A stretch of 64,000 bases of DNA from Actinernus sp. WN-2022 (GCA_030867875.1 JAOWCC010001634.1:138590365-138654364); one strand, 5' to 3'. Positions 11,347-22,456 are shown, counted from the first letter of the stretch. The notes: generated by a model from the sequence alone, not told the origin. Made by a program: numbers and translations.

Positions 11347-11763
11347 CTTGCACTGGTGTAAACAAAAAGTCGTAAGTAAACGAGTGGACGAGTTTGAAAG
11401 AGATGATTTGGTAGATGTGCTGAGACGTTTTTACGTCGAAGCCCGTACCTCCAACGGGAAATACTACAGCAGCAGGCTTAGACTGATATTTAAATAACCA
11501 AATAAAATAAACAGTTCAGCATAATCTTTGACAGAGAATTCAAGCCAGCAAACGATGTATACTTAATCCTCACCTATAGTAGATCTTGCACGCCAGGGTA
11601 AAATTTCGTCCACCAAACACAAACCAGCCATAACTCCTGAAGATTTGGACATTCTCTACAAGAGGCAGCAACTTGGCCTAGATACCCCTGAAAGCTTGCT
11701 CCAAACTACATATCATGTTGTATTTTGGAAAGCGAGGACGTGAAAACCAATTATAAAATAACC
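11347..11763 (+). pseudogene. Crypton tyrosine recombinase, N-terminal SAM-like region
   Basis: After TTTTTTACAG at 11337-11346 the frame reads H-W-C-K-Q-K, then V-L-R-R-F-Y-V-E-A-R and G-K-Y-Y-S-S-R. After frame changes it reads L-A-R-Q-G-K, K-P-A-I-T-P-E-D-L and, in another frame, Y-F-G-K-R-G-R-E-N. These follow the order of the N-terminal half of Crypton-type recombinases, with the R-G-R-E-N motif leading to the catalytic domain. Frameshifts near 11495, 11570 and 11720 disable it. A hairpin element interrupts it at 11778. Confidence 0.7.
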
Positions 11764-11777
11764 CAAATGGTACGTAC

Positions 11778-11955
11778 ATAACACGCTTTCATGCCGTCTT
11801 TGTTCTCTTATATAAACACTCGGGATATGTTGGGAGAACGCAGAAAAACTTGAAAATCACTCACCTAGTGGCTCGTGATTTTCAAGTTTTTCTTTGTTCT
11901 CCCAACATATCCCGCGTGTTTATATAAGAGAACAAAGACATGGAAAGCGTGTTAT
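11778..11955. mobile_element. Hairpin MITE in the Crypton gene
   Basis: An inverted repeat of about 178 bp: the left arm starts ATAACACGCTTTC and carries TGTTCTCTTATATAAACAC, and the right arm mirrors it with short loops. It separates two parts of the Crypton frame (R-G-R-E-N before, E-Y-V-T-L after). No clear target duplication was resolved. Confidence 0.75.
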
Positions 11956-12107
11956 ATTGCTTAAAGAGAAATGACGAAAGAAGACATACACTTTTGTAGA
12001 TCTAGCTCCAGTCTAGAGTATGTAACACTGATTGAGAGAGCCACGAAAAATCATCAAGCTAAGGTGGCCTAAACAGCAATGAAAACGAAGCATTGCCGGC
12101 AGTCATG
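11956..12107 (+). pseudogene. Crypton tyrosine recombinase, mid segment
   Basis: Reads E-Y-V-T-L-I-E-R-A-T-K-N-H-Q, a conserved stretch of Crypton/KIAA1958 recombinases, then, after a stop, K-T-K-H-C-R-Q. It stops at the 8-bp word CAGTCATG (12100-12107), where the 13.1-kb element begins. The reading frame resumes at 25207 when one copy of that word is counted. Confidence 0.7.
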
Positions 12108-12108
12108 A

Positions 12109-12275
12109 CAATCTCGTACCCAGTTCCCATTTGTTTCTTACTGCGCATGCTCGACGAATAAATAGGGCTCCAGTCTCGTACCCAGAGCTCATCTCACAGA
12201 GAGAGCTCTGGTAACAGCCATTTTTTGGTCCTTGCTGATTGGCTAAAACAAAACGCATGCGTAGGAATCATTTTG
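12109..12275 (+). repeat. Left terminal inverted repeat of the 13.1-kb element
   Basis: Contains two starts of the same type, CAATCTCGTACCCAG (12109) and CAGTCTCGTACCCAGAG (12172), then GAGCTCTGGTAACAGCC and CTTGCTGATTGGCTAAAA. It matches 25146-25198 and 24085-24186 in inverted order. Similarity fades after about 12275. Confidence 0.75.
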
Positions 12276-12360
12276 CGAAAACGAGGAACTGAAGTCGATT
12301 TCCGGTCAAAATAAATCCACTCGTACAAAAAGGAAGCCATAAAAAATCGATAGTCCCAGG

Positions 12361-12514
12361 ATGGCAGAAGATATGAGGAGCGTTTGGAACAGTCGAAACC
12401 CAAGTTCTCCTTCCACCAGTCTACTCAGTACAAGGAAAAAGATGGGAACTCCGGCACAAAGCCATAAAATAGCCGACGATGCAGTCGGGACCAGAAGGCA
12501 GAAATACTGCAAAG
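12361..12514 (+). CDS. Candidate first exon of a gene in the 13.1-kb element
   Basis: An uninterrupted frame starts at ATG 12361 (M-A-E-D-M-R-S-V-W), is rich in Ser, Arg and Lys (S-L-L-S-T-R-K-K-M), and ends Q-K-Y-C-K followed by GGTTAGC, a possible donor at 12515 in phase 1. A possible acceptor at 13137-13138 continues in matching phase. No domain is recognised. It lies just inside the left terminal repeat, where a transposon gene could begin. Equally, it may be chance open sequence; support is the consistent phase only. Confidence 0.35.
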
Positions 12515-13138
12515 GTTAGCAGAACTGATTTTCACTATAATTTTTTTGGGGGGGTGGCCAAGCAAAGCAAACTTAGGAAAATAAGCTGGAACTTCTTGGG
12601 CAAGCTGCATATTATTGAAGCTTACTGATTTATATAACTATGAGCAAGCTCGATTGCCTTCGAGCCAGAAAATCTAAAGAAAATCACAGCTTAATTTATA
12701 TGGAGTCAATGACCTATAAATCATGCTAAAAACAACACCCAAACGTAGAAGTGTCTATATATGGCTGCATTGCACGTGTATTTCAGTAGGATTTCTATAA
12801 ATAAATATGCAGCCACCAAAACATGTATTGACATATGAAATTCCCCTGAATGAACACTGCACTGGCAATTAACACAAGTCATTTTTGGGAAAGTGGATAA
12901 GTTAAATTTATTTAGGAATAACCACTACAAACCTGACTCTCCCAAGATTGAAAAGAAAACATGTTTCTAAATACTATTATTATAACTGTAATACAAGTTT
13001 CTGAATAACTACCTGTCTGGCTAATAATGTACCAATCAAATTATTGAAACAACACTATAGCGATACTTCGTGTTGATAAACATTACAATTATTATGCTAA
13101 TGTACCAACCATGGTTTCAAAAGGCCACTTTGTGTCAG

Positions 13139-13168
13139 GAACCAATGGATCTCTGGTTGGCACATTAA
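13139..13168 (+). pseudogene. Candidate second exon, split by the TTAA element
   Basis: After TTTGTGTCAG, the frame completing the codon from 12514 reads T-N-G-S-L-V-G-T-L. At 13165 the TTAA-flanked element enters. On the far side (18991-19010), counting TTAA once, the frame continues I-T-M-D-D-L-A and meets GTAAGT at 19011. This is inferred from phase agreement; transcripts would be needed to confirm. Confidence 0.3.
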
Positions 13169-14209
13169 GAGTGAATTTTTTCTATCGCCGGGTGAAATGA
13201 AAAGAATGTGGCACATCAGTCGAAAATCGAGGTTGCTCATATTTTGTCCAGAGATAGCCTATGGTGAGCCAATTGAGCTGGTGTATTTTTTTTCTCCATT
13301 TGTTTTTTTAATTTCGTGAAAATTCCGTAAAACCGTTACGGCCGTCTATTGCCTCGAAATGAATAAATTGTAAGCGATTTTAACGAGCACAAAAACCTCG
13401 GCCCATGAAAGCGCAACGGGAAACTAGACTTAAATGAGTTCGAATATCGACTTAGGAGATATTTACGAGTCATTGAGCCTAAAAATAGGATTATAGATGT
13501 AATTTAAAATTCCTGGTGATGGAGCAAACATGGCTCATATTTCAATGCTTGAAAATCTTAGTTCAGAGCACTATTTCAAGACATCGGTTCTATGTCCGGT
13601 ATAACTCAGATTCTCACAATACTTCGGCTGTAATATCTCGAAGGGTTGTTCTTACCCAGAATATAAAAATTAGTTTGGTACTTTTTATTGCTCTAAAGAA
13701 AGAACGGGGTTTATTTTGGCAAAATTACAACGCCGACGAGACGACGACTCGCAACGATCACTTCCCGTTCCTGGATATAAAAGCCAAAACTCGAAAGAAA
13801 ACTTCACATTTTACCTCAAACTGGGCCAGAAACCTTATATGGGACCTTATTATAAGCTTACCTTTCAAAGCCAACGGTTGACGACTGACTTATAGGCATT
13901 TTTCCTATCAAATGTCCTCTTCAACGCAAAGGTCAACAAGCGATAATATTTTGCAAACACGCTAGGCCTTGAATATCTTTCCTCTTGCCACTTTAAGCTT
14001 CATTTCAGCTTTTATACTGCTATAATATTGGACAAATATATCTCCATGTATGTCCCTGCTGCTTTGACGGAGTTTCGTTGCAAAAAAATAACGCTTTCTT
14101 ATACAAACAACGAAGTCGTATATTTTAACACATAGGCGCCGACAAACCACAATCTGTCACACAATCTGAAAGATAAGCTGTCACAAAATCGTTGCAAAAA
14201 ATCAAAGCT
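13169..14209 (+). repeat. Left arm of the 5.8-kb inverted-arm element
   Basis: Inverted counterpart of 17947-18986. It includes a 121-codon open frame (13516-13881) with no known domain; the same frame appears in the other arm, which is expected from duplication and is not evidence of a gene. Differences between arms are few and scattered. Confidence 0.85.
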
Positions 14210-14857
14210 TAGCGGACTATATTGTTTTCTTTTGTATGGGCCGGAGATCACAAATGAGCTTATGTTGTCAGTGATATCCTTGTTTATCCTCAGGAAATTA
14301 ACTGTTATTATTTCTACCAGGAATGAAAATGCAGCGAAACAAAAACGAAATATTATTACAATACCTCGTATGATATTTATAAACAATACGCATCTGGTTT
14401 GGTATCATGTATTTCAAATTTTCGATAGATAATATATAAAAATAAGATCACTGAGTGCCATTAATGCAAACTAAATCGCAAACTAGGCCGACTTTATAGT
14501 ACCAAAATGAGCTACGGGCATTTTAACTATGGCCGACTAATATGCACTGACCTAATGGCCACGAAATTTGACAATAAAGTGATAAGTAAATAAATCGTTA
14601 CTAGATTATAGGTATGTCCCTTTTCAGAGTTTTTCTGGACAGGAGTTGCCTATTGTTTTATCTTTTTTTGGTTTTAGCTTTATCTGTTCATAAAAAGAAA
14701 ATATATTACTCAAACGCAAACCTACTTTGCTAACAGAACTAAAAATGCAAGGCTCAAAGTCACTATTTTCCTACTATCTACTGCTTAGCCTCAGTGCAAG
14801 TTATATATTTTTTCAAAATCACCCAACCCCAAAAAACCCACCCCTCCCCCTTCCCCC

Positions 14858-15205
14858 TTACAAGTAAAATGGTCGGTCCCGGCTAAGTATTGACAGTTTT
14901 CTGAAAACAAACAATCGGTAAGAGGAACATGGGGAAACTCCGTTTCCATATAATATGCAAATATGGGCGTGGCTCAAGCTCAGTTCGCGGACCAAGAATT
15001 CATTACTGCTGGCAGGTACAGTCCATACAAAGCGACTTGATATTGTCGACGTAAGGCTGTTTACGTCGAACGGATATGTCTGTGATGTCAAGGTTAAAAG
15101 AGGTACAGATTTCCTTTAATATGGGAATTGAAAAGTTCTTCAGCTTAGAGGTCGAGCACATGTCACATAGATTGTAAGCATCAAAAGTAATTGGATGCGT
15201 GGGTC
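14858..15205. other. Core of the 5.8-kb element, unassigned
   Basis: No domain recognised. A C-rich run (about 14826-14861) lies just upstream, and short open frames here have no support. Confidence 0.4.
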
Positions 15206-15790
15206 CTACTTCCCGTACAACGGCTCGTCATCATCGTCGCGAAGGCTTTTTTTCGACGCCAGACGTGAAAAATAACTTGCGATCTGATTTGCGGTAAGGA
15301 AGTCTTCTCTTGTAAACAGGGGGTTGCCGCTGGTATCTTTAGCCATCATCATTGCGCGGGCGATGTCGTTGCCAGAGTTTAGGTGGATTCTCATGTGGGA
15401 TTTGATCGTCGCAGCTTTTCTGTCGCATGACCCCTTTCCACCTTGAGGATCGGAAAAATCTAGGCGCTTTATTGAGACGTCATCGTGCAGTCCAAGGACT
15501 CTAGCACAGGCGATAGTTGCCCCACAGTGATAACAGCCGGCGTTGTCCTGACGATAGTAAACGGACTTCAGGCTGGGCATGGTTATCTTCAGTTGTTTGA
15601 TAACGTCTGCCATCACTGCGAGCACAGCACAGCTATCCTGGCTACACGCTGGGAATATGTGGACAAAGGTTAGCATCTGCAACTCTCCCGTACCATCCCT
15701 CATTGTCGCTACTGTCACGTGCCATGGGATCCCATGTTTACCAAACCAGTCGGTTTGGCTCTCTCTGTACTTTCTGGGTACTCCTGTTTG
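15206..15790 (-). pseudogene. Transposase-like protein fragment with D-N-A-G-C-Y-H motif
   Basis: On the minus strand, a frame open from about 15790 to 15206 reads P-R-K-Y-R-E-S-Q-T-D-W-F-G-K, G-I-P-W-H-V-T, R-Q-D-N-A-G-C-Y-H-C and D-F-S-D-P-Q-G-G-K-G, followed by C-D-R-K-A-A-T-I-K-S-H. Similar proteins recur in cnidarian and fish genomes, often annotated as uncharacterised. The conserved aspartates in these motifs suggest an RNase-H-like nuclease core. It is truncated at the N-terminus here and ends in an acidic tail (R-D-D-D-D-E-P). The superfamily is not known to me. Confidence 0.55.
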
Positions 15791-15814
15791 TGACGTATTA
15801 TGTATGTGCCGCCC

Positions 15815-16275
15815 GGGTGGGTCAGGGTTTTGAGCTCAGTTTGGGCAGGTAGGGTCAGGGTTTTGACCTGATTTGGGCAGATCAGGGTAAGGATTTGAGT
15901 ATAATTTGGGTGCAGTCAGGGTCGGGGTTCAGTATTTTTTAGGCAGTTCATTTTTTTAAGCTACTATGTCAAAAAAAGACATTCTGTTGCCGCATTTTGA
16001 TCGCCTGCTCACATGCAAGCACTGAGGTTCCCATACATCGTGACGCCGCTAATTCGTACTTCAGTACAAGTTTATCTATGTACTTCATCTGCTGATTTGT
16101 TTACCCAATGCCACGTCCCGACTTGAAATGTTCCGTATTTTGCATGCAATCCCGGTACGCGGTATACCAGCCGGGATATAAATCCGACCGTGTTTTGAAA
16201 ACAATTTAAAGAAGGGGCAATCAGGGTTTTGGAGCCCGGATTGGGTCAAACAGGGTCAGGGTTTGAGCCTCTTGG
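15815..16275 (+). repeat. G-rich minisatellite-like repeat (GGTCAGGGTTTTGA)
   Basis: Units containing GGTCAGGGTTTTGA and TTTGGGCAG recur about every 32-38 bp at 15820-15935, and again at 16215-16270 after a 270-bp unrelated stretch. A run of 16 C follows at 16308-16323. It separates the two transposase-like fragments. It resembles a degenerate satellite more than telomere repeat, since the unit is long and irregular. Confidence 0.55.
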
Positions 16276-16757
16276 CCTCACATACATACCCATTTTTCAT
16301 GTAAGTACCCCCCCCCCCCCCCCGGGTTGTATCTGTACTGCTGAGATTTTTATTTCGATTCAAGCGATTTCTATCAGCTTTTCCATCAAAGTTACACTTT
16401 TCACGGGATGTCCAGTTAGAGTAGCCACACATGTAAATTTGATACATTTTTCGACATTTTTCTTGTTTCAATATCCGGTATTAACGATATTAACGATTGT
16501 AAAATGGGTAACCGTGCATTTTTAGTTTTCGATTTATTTTTCTCTTTATACTAACAGTCGGGGCTTTCAGAAGATCGCTACTGTACGTTTGTATGGTCAT
16601 TACTGGCTACAAGTAAGCGCGCGCTCTGATTGGTTCCACGCACTATAGGCTACCACACACCATTAGAAAAAAGTTGGTGCGCGGCTGTAGCGGAAGAGAG
16701 AAGGCCTGCTGGGTGGAGATGGTGTTTCAATTATACTCGCTTTAAATAAGAAAGTAA

Positions 16758-17247
16758 TTAGAAAGTACTGATATTCTTCGCATACCTACCTACCAATGAA
16801 ACATTTTCTATGCCCGCTGTGATGTCGTGTGCGTCATCGCTATGGCTTTGGCTACGAAGTTCCAGTGCGGCGAAGGATTGTCGAAAGCGCTCTGTTGATG
16901 CCACGATCAGCCTTCCGCGATTTCCCCTCCTTACCATGCCTACATATGTCCACTGGAACCCGGCAACGCTGCGATCCTCTACGCCATCCAATGCCCAAGG
17001 AGGAGCGGTGTGAAGGGCAAATCGTCAAATCCGAGATATCAGACGGCGGAGAAAAAATCGAGGCACGTGCTAAGATCAATTCAACTTCTGTCTCAACATC
17101 ATTGATCCCCACCACCTTTTTGTGCCCCGAAATGTCCCTCTTACAGGAAAGAGGAATTATCGTCGCATTACTTTCTGGCACTTGACTTCGCTTGTCTAGG
17201 GCGCAATGTCCCCCAACTAATTGCAGAAATGAGCAATTTATGTCCAT
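16758..17247 (-). pseudogene. N-terminal zinc-binding fragment of a transposase-like protein
   Basis: Two overlapping minus-strand frames together read I-C-P-S-H-R, then L-G-I-G-W-R-R, then in the shifted frame V-A-G-F-Q-W and R-G-N-R-G-R-L. The Cys and His residues and G-W-R-R fit an N-terminal treble-like domain seen in cnidarian uncharacterised proteins that also carry the D-N-A-G-C-Y-H core. It is on the same strand and 5' of the core fragment at 15206-15790, so the two may be parts of one gene. A frameshift lies near 16920. Confidence 0.45.
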
Positions 17248-17946
17248 TTTAATCTTCTTGCGTCACCTCCGTTCTCACGTATTCGGTATGTTTAGGACTC
17301 GCGCAACGGATGGAAATAGAGCCTGTGTGTTTAGAAAACTGAAGCACTTCATGGCATTGTTTCTATTGTGTTCTGGCACGTAACGGCAAATATACCTGTC
17401 AATCAATTTTATTCCGAAAGGTTCAGGTCCCATTTATTTTTCAGGAAAACCATTACCTAATACGTATTGCAAGGAAGCTTCTTGAAATAGATCAAACTTT
17501 AACAAAGTCTATTTTAGAACCAGTATTATATGGGGATATTTGTGTTGCTTCTACCCTCCCTGCTTCGACACAATTAGAGTATTTATTTTGGTCTGATTTG
17601 GGCCCCCACAGAGATCGAAGTGAAATCGGAACTTGCCGGGCGCGCGTGTCTGCTTATTTACGAGCCCTCAGGAAGGTTATTCCTCTGCAAAAATAACAGC
17701 TGGGCTCTAGCAGGGCAGAAAGAAGAAAAAAACTAAATAAAAATTGATTGTAAAGATTCTTTACCTAGTAGGAGTTTGTCTTTGCTAAAATCTACGCAGT
17801 CACTGGTAAGTGTGAAACCTACTTTTCATTCCTGGTAGATATTATGACAAGAACCGATTCATATTTTTAGCACGAATATCAGTGTTTTCCTGGCAATCTT
17901 AAAAACTGGCCCGCTGAGGCGCTGACCTTTCAGACAAACTCAGTCC

Positions 17947-18986
17947 ATGCTCTGCTTTTTTGCAACGATTTTGTGACAGCTTATCTTTCAGATTGTGTGA
18001 CAGATTGTGGTTTGTCGGCGCCTATGTGTTAAAATATACGACTTCGTTGTTTGTATCAGAAAGCGTTATTTTTTGGCAACGAAACTCCGTCAAGGCAGCA
18101 GGGACATACGTGGAGATATATTTGTCCTATATTACAGCAGTATAAAAGCTGAAATGAAGCTTAAAGTGGCAAGAGGAAAGATATTCAAGGCCTAGCGTGT
18201 TTGCACAATATTATCGCTTGTTGACCTTTGCGTTGAAGAGGACATTTGATAGGAAAAATGCCTATAAGTCAGTCGTCAACCGTTGGCTTTGAAAGGTAAG
18301 CTTAAAATAAGGTCCCATATAAGGTTTCTGGCCCAGTTTGAGGTAAAATGTGAAGTTTTCTTTCGAGTTTTGGCTTTTATATCCAGGAACGGGAAGTGAT
18401 CGTTGCGAGTCGTCGTCTCGTCGGCGTTGTAATTTTGCCAAAATAAACCCCGTTCTTTCTTTAGAGCAATAAAAAGTTCCAAACTAATTTTTATATTCTG
18501 GGTAAGAACAACCCTTCGAGATATTACAGCCGAAGTATTGTGAGAATCTGAGTTATACCGGACATACATGTAGAACCGATGTCTTGAAATAGTGCTCTGA
18601 ACTAAGATTTTCAAGCATTGAAATATGAGCCATGTTTGCTCCATCACCAGGAATTTTAAATTACATCTGTAATCCTATTTTTAGGCTCAAATGACTCGTA
18701 AATATCTCCTAAGTCGATATTCGAGCTCATTTAAGTCTAGGTTCCTGTTGCGCTTTCATGGGCCAAGGTTTTTGTGCTCGTTAAAATCGCTTTCAATTTA
18801 TTCATTTCGAGGAAATAGACGGCCGTAACGGTTTTACGGAATTTTCACGAAATTAAAAAAACAAATAGAGAAAAAAAATACACCAGCTCAATTGGCTCAC
18901 CATAGGCTATCTCTGGACAAAATATGAGCAACCTCGATTTTCGACTGATGTGCCACTTCTCACCCGCTCAGAAAAAAAACTCACTC
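17947..18986 (-). repeat. Right arm of the 5.8-kb inverted-arm element
   Basis: Inverted copy of 13169-14209, including the mirrored open frame at 18276-18647. Ends TCACTC followed by TTAA. Confidence 0.85.
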
Positions 18987-19010
18987 TTAATAACAATGGA
19001 TGATTTGGCA

Positions 19011-19943
19011 GTAAGTATCACTATATTTATTAAGATTGTGAAGTACAGTGAATGTAATATATTGTTTAACTTTTTTTTCTGCTGTTTTCTTTGAGAATTT
19101 GATTATTTAAATCTGAAAGGATTAATACAACTGGAACCTACAAACATTAAGAAATTATTGACCTGTCAATGTTAATAAGTAACTGCAGTTGTAATCACAT
19201 GGTTTGGACATTGAACGAGGGAGTGAGGGGTTTCTATTCAATTAGTTGATAGCCCTGTAAAGGGCAGATCGTGTCAATGCCATGTGCTTTTTCTGATCTA
19301 GCATTATGCCGTCGTTATTTTTCTACCAACCATCTGTTCCCAATAATGATTTTGTACTTTAAAACTGATGGTGACAGCACAAAGTTGGTCATGTAGTTAA
19401 CTGTTATAATAATGTGGACTACATGTATATGTAATATTCTAATACATTTTAAATCTTATTTTGCAGACAACGAGATTGAATGTCCTGTAAATATATTTCT
19501 CAGACTCATGAATAATTAATGAGGGAAGCAGCAAATACCAGCGATGCATTTCATGTGCATGAGGTTTTATACCTGGTAAAGGCTGTATGGCACTGACTTG
19601 TCACATGCATCAATTGTTGAATCTTGATATCCAATCCAAAATGACAGTCTGATCAAGATCAGTAGTACTAGTGATTCTTGATATCCAATGAAATGCCAGA
19701 TCAAGGTTCAAATACTAATTAGGACACTTGAATGTTGACTTCCAGTAAGCTACAATATTACAATGTAAGTATGACTTTACATGAAGGGAAGTAAAGGACA
19801 AGATGGCAATAAAAATCAGCATCTAGAGTGCGGCTCAAACCATCGTCCTTGTGATTTATACTCCTGACTGCTAGCTTCTGCCGTGTCTACTACACTAGCA
19901 GACCATTATTTTGTTGAAATGACCATGAGAAAATATAATTGAA
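19011..19943. other. No gene seen; interior of the 13.1-kb element
   Basis: AT-rich. A short frame after TTTTGCAG at 19467 was considered as a further exon, but it stops after a few codons in the phase needed. Confidence 0.4.
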
Positions 19944-21295
19944 CAGTGCTTATGGTAGGATGCGAAAAAAAAATCAAAATTATGCGGGATTTTTTGGCGA
20001 ATTATGCGGGAAACATCGCAAATTATGCGGGAAATTATGCGGGATGACGTCATACATTTTTTAGCACAAATTTATTTTATCGTGTTTCACTTCAAAAAAG
20101 CCGCAAGTTGAATAAGAGAGATGGTTAATTGTCTCAAATCCATTTTAACTAGTATCCCTTTGTGTTCAAATCTATGTACTAGAAAGTCTATGTTAAACGT
20201 CAACTGATCCTAAGTATTCGTAAAATTCTTGATGCAGCAAGATTATCAAGCCTAGTTTACTAGCATTATGGTCATAGGTTTTATTTCAGGTTAGTATGAA
20301 AATGTTATCTACTTTGTAGAAATGTCTTCAAAAGACGTAATTATCATTTCAGTAAGAAAACCAGGAAACAAAAACCAAGCAGGTTTTTGAAATGCTGTTG
20401 TAGTTGTCGCCTTATTGCAGATGCGGAAATCGACACGTTACTTTGACAGACCGCTAACCAATTTAGCGGTAAGGGACTAAGGGAAATAAGGTTTAACTGA
20501 TGGGGGTGCCGTCGCTTTTTGAATCAATTTTTAAATACTGTACAGAATTTAACTGACCCAAAACAAGAATTAATAGTAGCGGTCGTTACTAGAACTTACG
20601 CAGCATACGCGAAAACGCCGTTCGACGTACCGTATGAGCATAGACTAATAAACGCAAGTTGATATTTACTTTACATTTATTCTGTCTAGGCCTAGCTATA
20701 GTCTTCGACGATCATGTCCACACAGACAGCTGTCTGCACTAACAGTTTTAGAGCTGAAACATTTATCGCTTCGTGACGTTTCCGTTTAATTTCCTCTGTT
20801 GATTCTCTTACAACAAATTATCCATGTTTTTAAACCATAATTAAACTCGCAAAATGCTATGGAGGAACTTGATCTGAAAAGAATTCACGTTTTCCCGCTG
20901 AAAACGTAAAAAACAGAGTTTTTTTCTATTCCAAATTGTGATTCGCCACTTAGGAAACCTTGTCTCTAGATTTTCCACCAATAATGAGACACGTTCTATC
21001 GAAATTTAGACAACAGGCCCCCACGGTTTTCAACATACAACGCCTTGTTATTCCCGTTGTGAATCGTCGTTTCGATTGCTCAATGTTCGACGATTTGGGA
21101 AGGAAATCTACTGTTAACTTCGGATAGATTGGGTAAGAGTCTTTGAGAAATAGCGAAAATAGATACCCGTTTTATGATTTTCTATAAATTTCTCCAAATT
21201 ATGCGGGATTATGCGGGAATTGGCAGATTATGCGGATTATGCGGAGCAAGCCAAATTATGCGGGTCCGCATCCGCGCATAATTCCATAAGCCCTG
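19944..21295. mobile_element. hAT-like non-autonomous element with ATGCGGG subterminal repeats
   Basis: The left end CAGTGCTTATGG and right end CCATAAGCCCTG are inverted, and ATTGAA flanks both sides (19938-19943 and 21296-21301). Subterminal copies of AATTATGCGGG crowd both ends: four near 19980-20045 and five or six near 21195-21265. Such clusters are typical transposase-binding sites of hAT elements. The 1.35-kb interior has no transposase frame. The target duplication is visible as 6 bp only; 8 bp would be usual for hAT. Confidence 0.7.
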
Positions 21296-21431
21296 ATTGA
21301 AGGGGTTTGCAAGAACAGCATAAGAGACTTTTGATCAAGTTCTAAATTATCTCAGAAAACAAAGAACATCAAAAATAATTTGGAATTTTATCAGAAGTCA
21401 CTTATGTTATTCTTGCATGGACCCCTTCAAT
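21296..21431. mobile_element. Small palindromic MITE next to the hAT-like element
   Basis: Starts ATTGAAGGGG and carries GCAAGAACAGCATAAG; the right side mirrors it (CTTATGTTATTCTTGC, then ACCCCTTCAAT). About 136 bp. It begins exactly where the hAT-like element ends, so the ATTGAA flank belongs to this repeat. Confidence 0.65.
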
Positions 21432-21809
21432 TGTCAATAATATTGTATGCAACAAGGCAAACAATACTTCCTAATGATTTATGAATACAGCTTGGAGACA
21501 AATCACAAAACAAATAAAATCTCGGCAAATAGTGGGTAAAAACAATTGAATCTTTGCACATATGTAGTACTAAAGAAAATACACATCACTGTGGAACTTA
21601 TGTTGCCATGGAAACACTTGGCCCCAGGCTCCTTTCACCTTGAAGATAAAATTACAATTTTGTTACTGTTCAGAAAATAATTAAGTGCTTAAACCACTTG
21701 CATACAATGCCTACAATGTTCCAAGTCTTCTGATGTGGCCACAGCAGAAAATTGTGTTTAACAAAGGAGAAATTATGAAATTTTAATTCTTGGGATCAAT
21801 AACAGTTAA

Positions 21810-22271
21810 GTAATGGTCCAGATAAGAACTGTAGTGGAATCCATTGTTCTGCGGCAATGAGCCTCCCCCACATACGATTTTGCTTGAATATACCCTAAGT
21901 GCTTTAGGAAGTATCTACATTCCAAACTACATCTCGAAAATAAAGTATTTTTTATGCTATTGGCTCTTTTTTCTGTGAAAACGCAGATAAGCCACCATCC
22001 AGCCAATCGGATATAGAGAAAACAAAGGATTTTTCAATCGCAAATTTGAGAACTTTCCCCACACACGATATTCTTCGAAATTAAACCATAGTTAGTTTGA
22101 TCAAAAATAAATTCAAACCACAAAAAATATCGAATCAAAATGCATTATTTCGATGGGTGTCTATTGAATTTATAAGTATCAACCAATGAAATTACGAGAA
22201 GGCATAATAGAAAATTAACACCTTTTAACATTCCTTGCCGTAGACACTACAGTTATTATCTGGACCATTAC
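21810..22271. mobile_element. 462-bp MITE with TTAA flanks
   Basis: The left end GTAATGGTCCAGATAAGAAC and the right end GTTATTATCTGGACCATTAC are inverted, flanked by TTAA at 21806-21809 and 22272-22275. The interior word CATACGATTTTGCTTGAATA reappears in inverted form near 62215, so the family has other copies. No coding frame. Confidence 0.7.
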
Positions 22272-22367
22272 TTAAACAGCAAAATACTGGTAAACAATAC
22301 TTTCTAATGACCCAAGAATACAGGTATTAATTATCATTCGACGTATGAAAAGTGATTGCATCAGTTT

Positions 22368-22456
22368 GATCAGGGGTTCCAAACCTCGGAAACAACCAAT
22401 CCATCAGGGCTACAGCCCTTGGGATTGTTTCTTGGTAACTATTTGGAACCCTTGAT
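22368..22456. repeat. Short hairpin of the GATCAGGGGTTCCAAA family
   Basis: The left arm GATCAGGGGTTCCAAA is mirrored by TTTGGAACCCTTGATC at the right, with CGGAAACAA and TTGTTTC inside. A longer relative lies at 54973-55120. Confidence 0.65.

Larger units (their letters stand above)
13169..18986. mobile_element. 5.8-kb element with 1-kb inverted arms and TTAA flanks
   Basis: Terminal bases GAGTGA and TCACTC are flanked by TTAA at 13165-13168 and 18987-18990, the target duplication of Kolobok and piggyBac groups. The arms (13169-14209 and 17947-18986, about 1.04 kb each) are nearly identical inverted copies. The core (14210-17946) holds minus-strand transposase-like fragments and a G-rich repeat block. 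The superfamily is uncertain because the transposase fragments do not look like the Kolobok or piggyBac enzymes I know and may be a separate insertion. Confidence 0.75.

Noticed and set aside
13516..13881. 121-codon open frame, mirrored at 18276-18647
   Set aside because: It lies in both inverted arms of the 5.8-kb element, so its second copy is automatic. No domain and no codon-level constraint is evident.
15815..16275. Interstitial telomere repeat
   Set aside because: The unit GGTCAGGGTTTTGA plus spacer is 32-38 bp and irregular, not short perfect TTAGGG units.
19467..19512. Third exon of the candidate gene in the 13.1-kb element
   Set aside because: In the phase required after 19010 it stops after seven codons.
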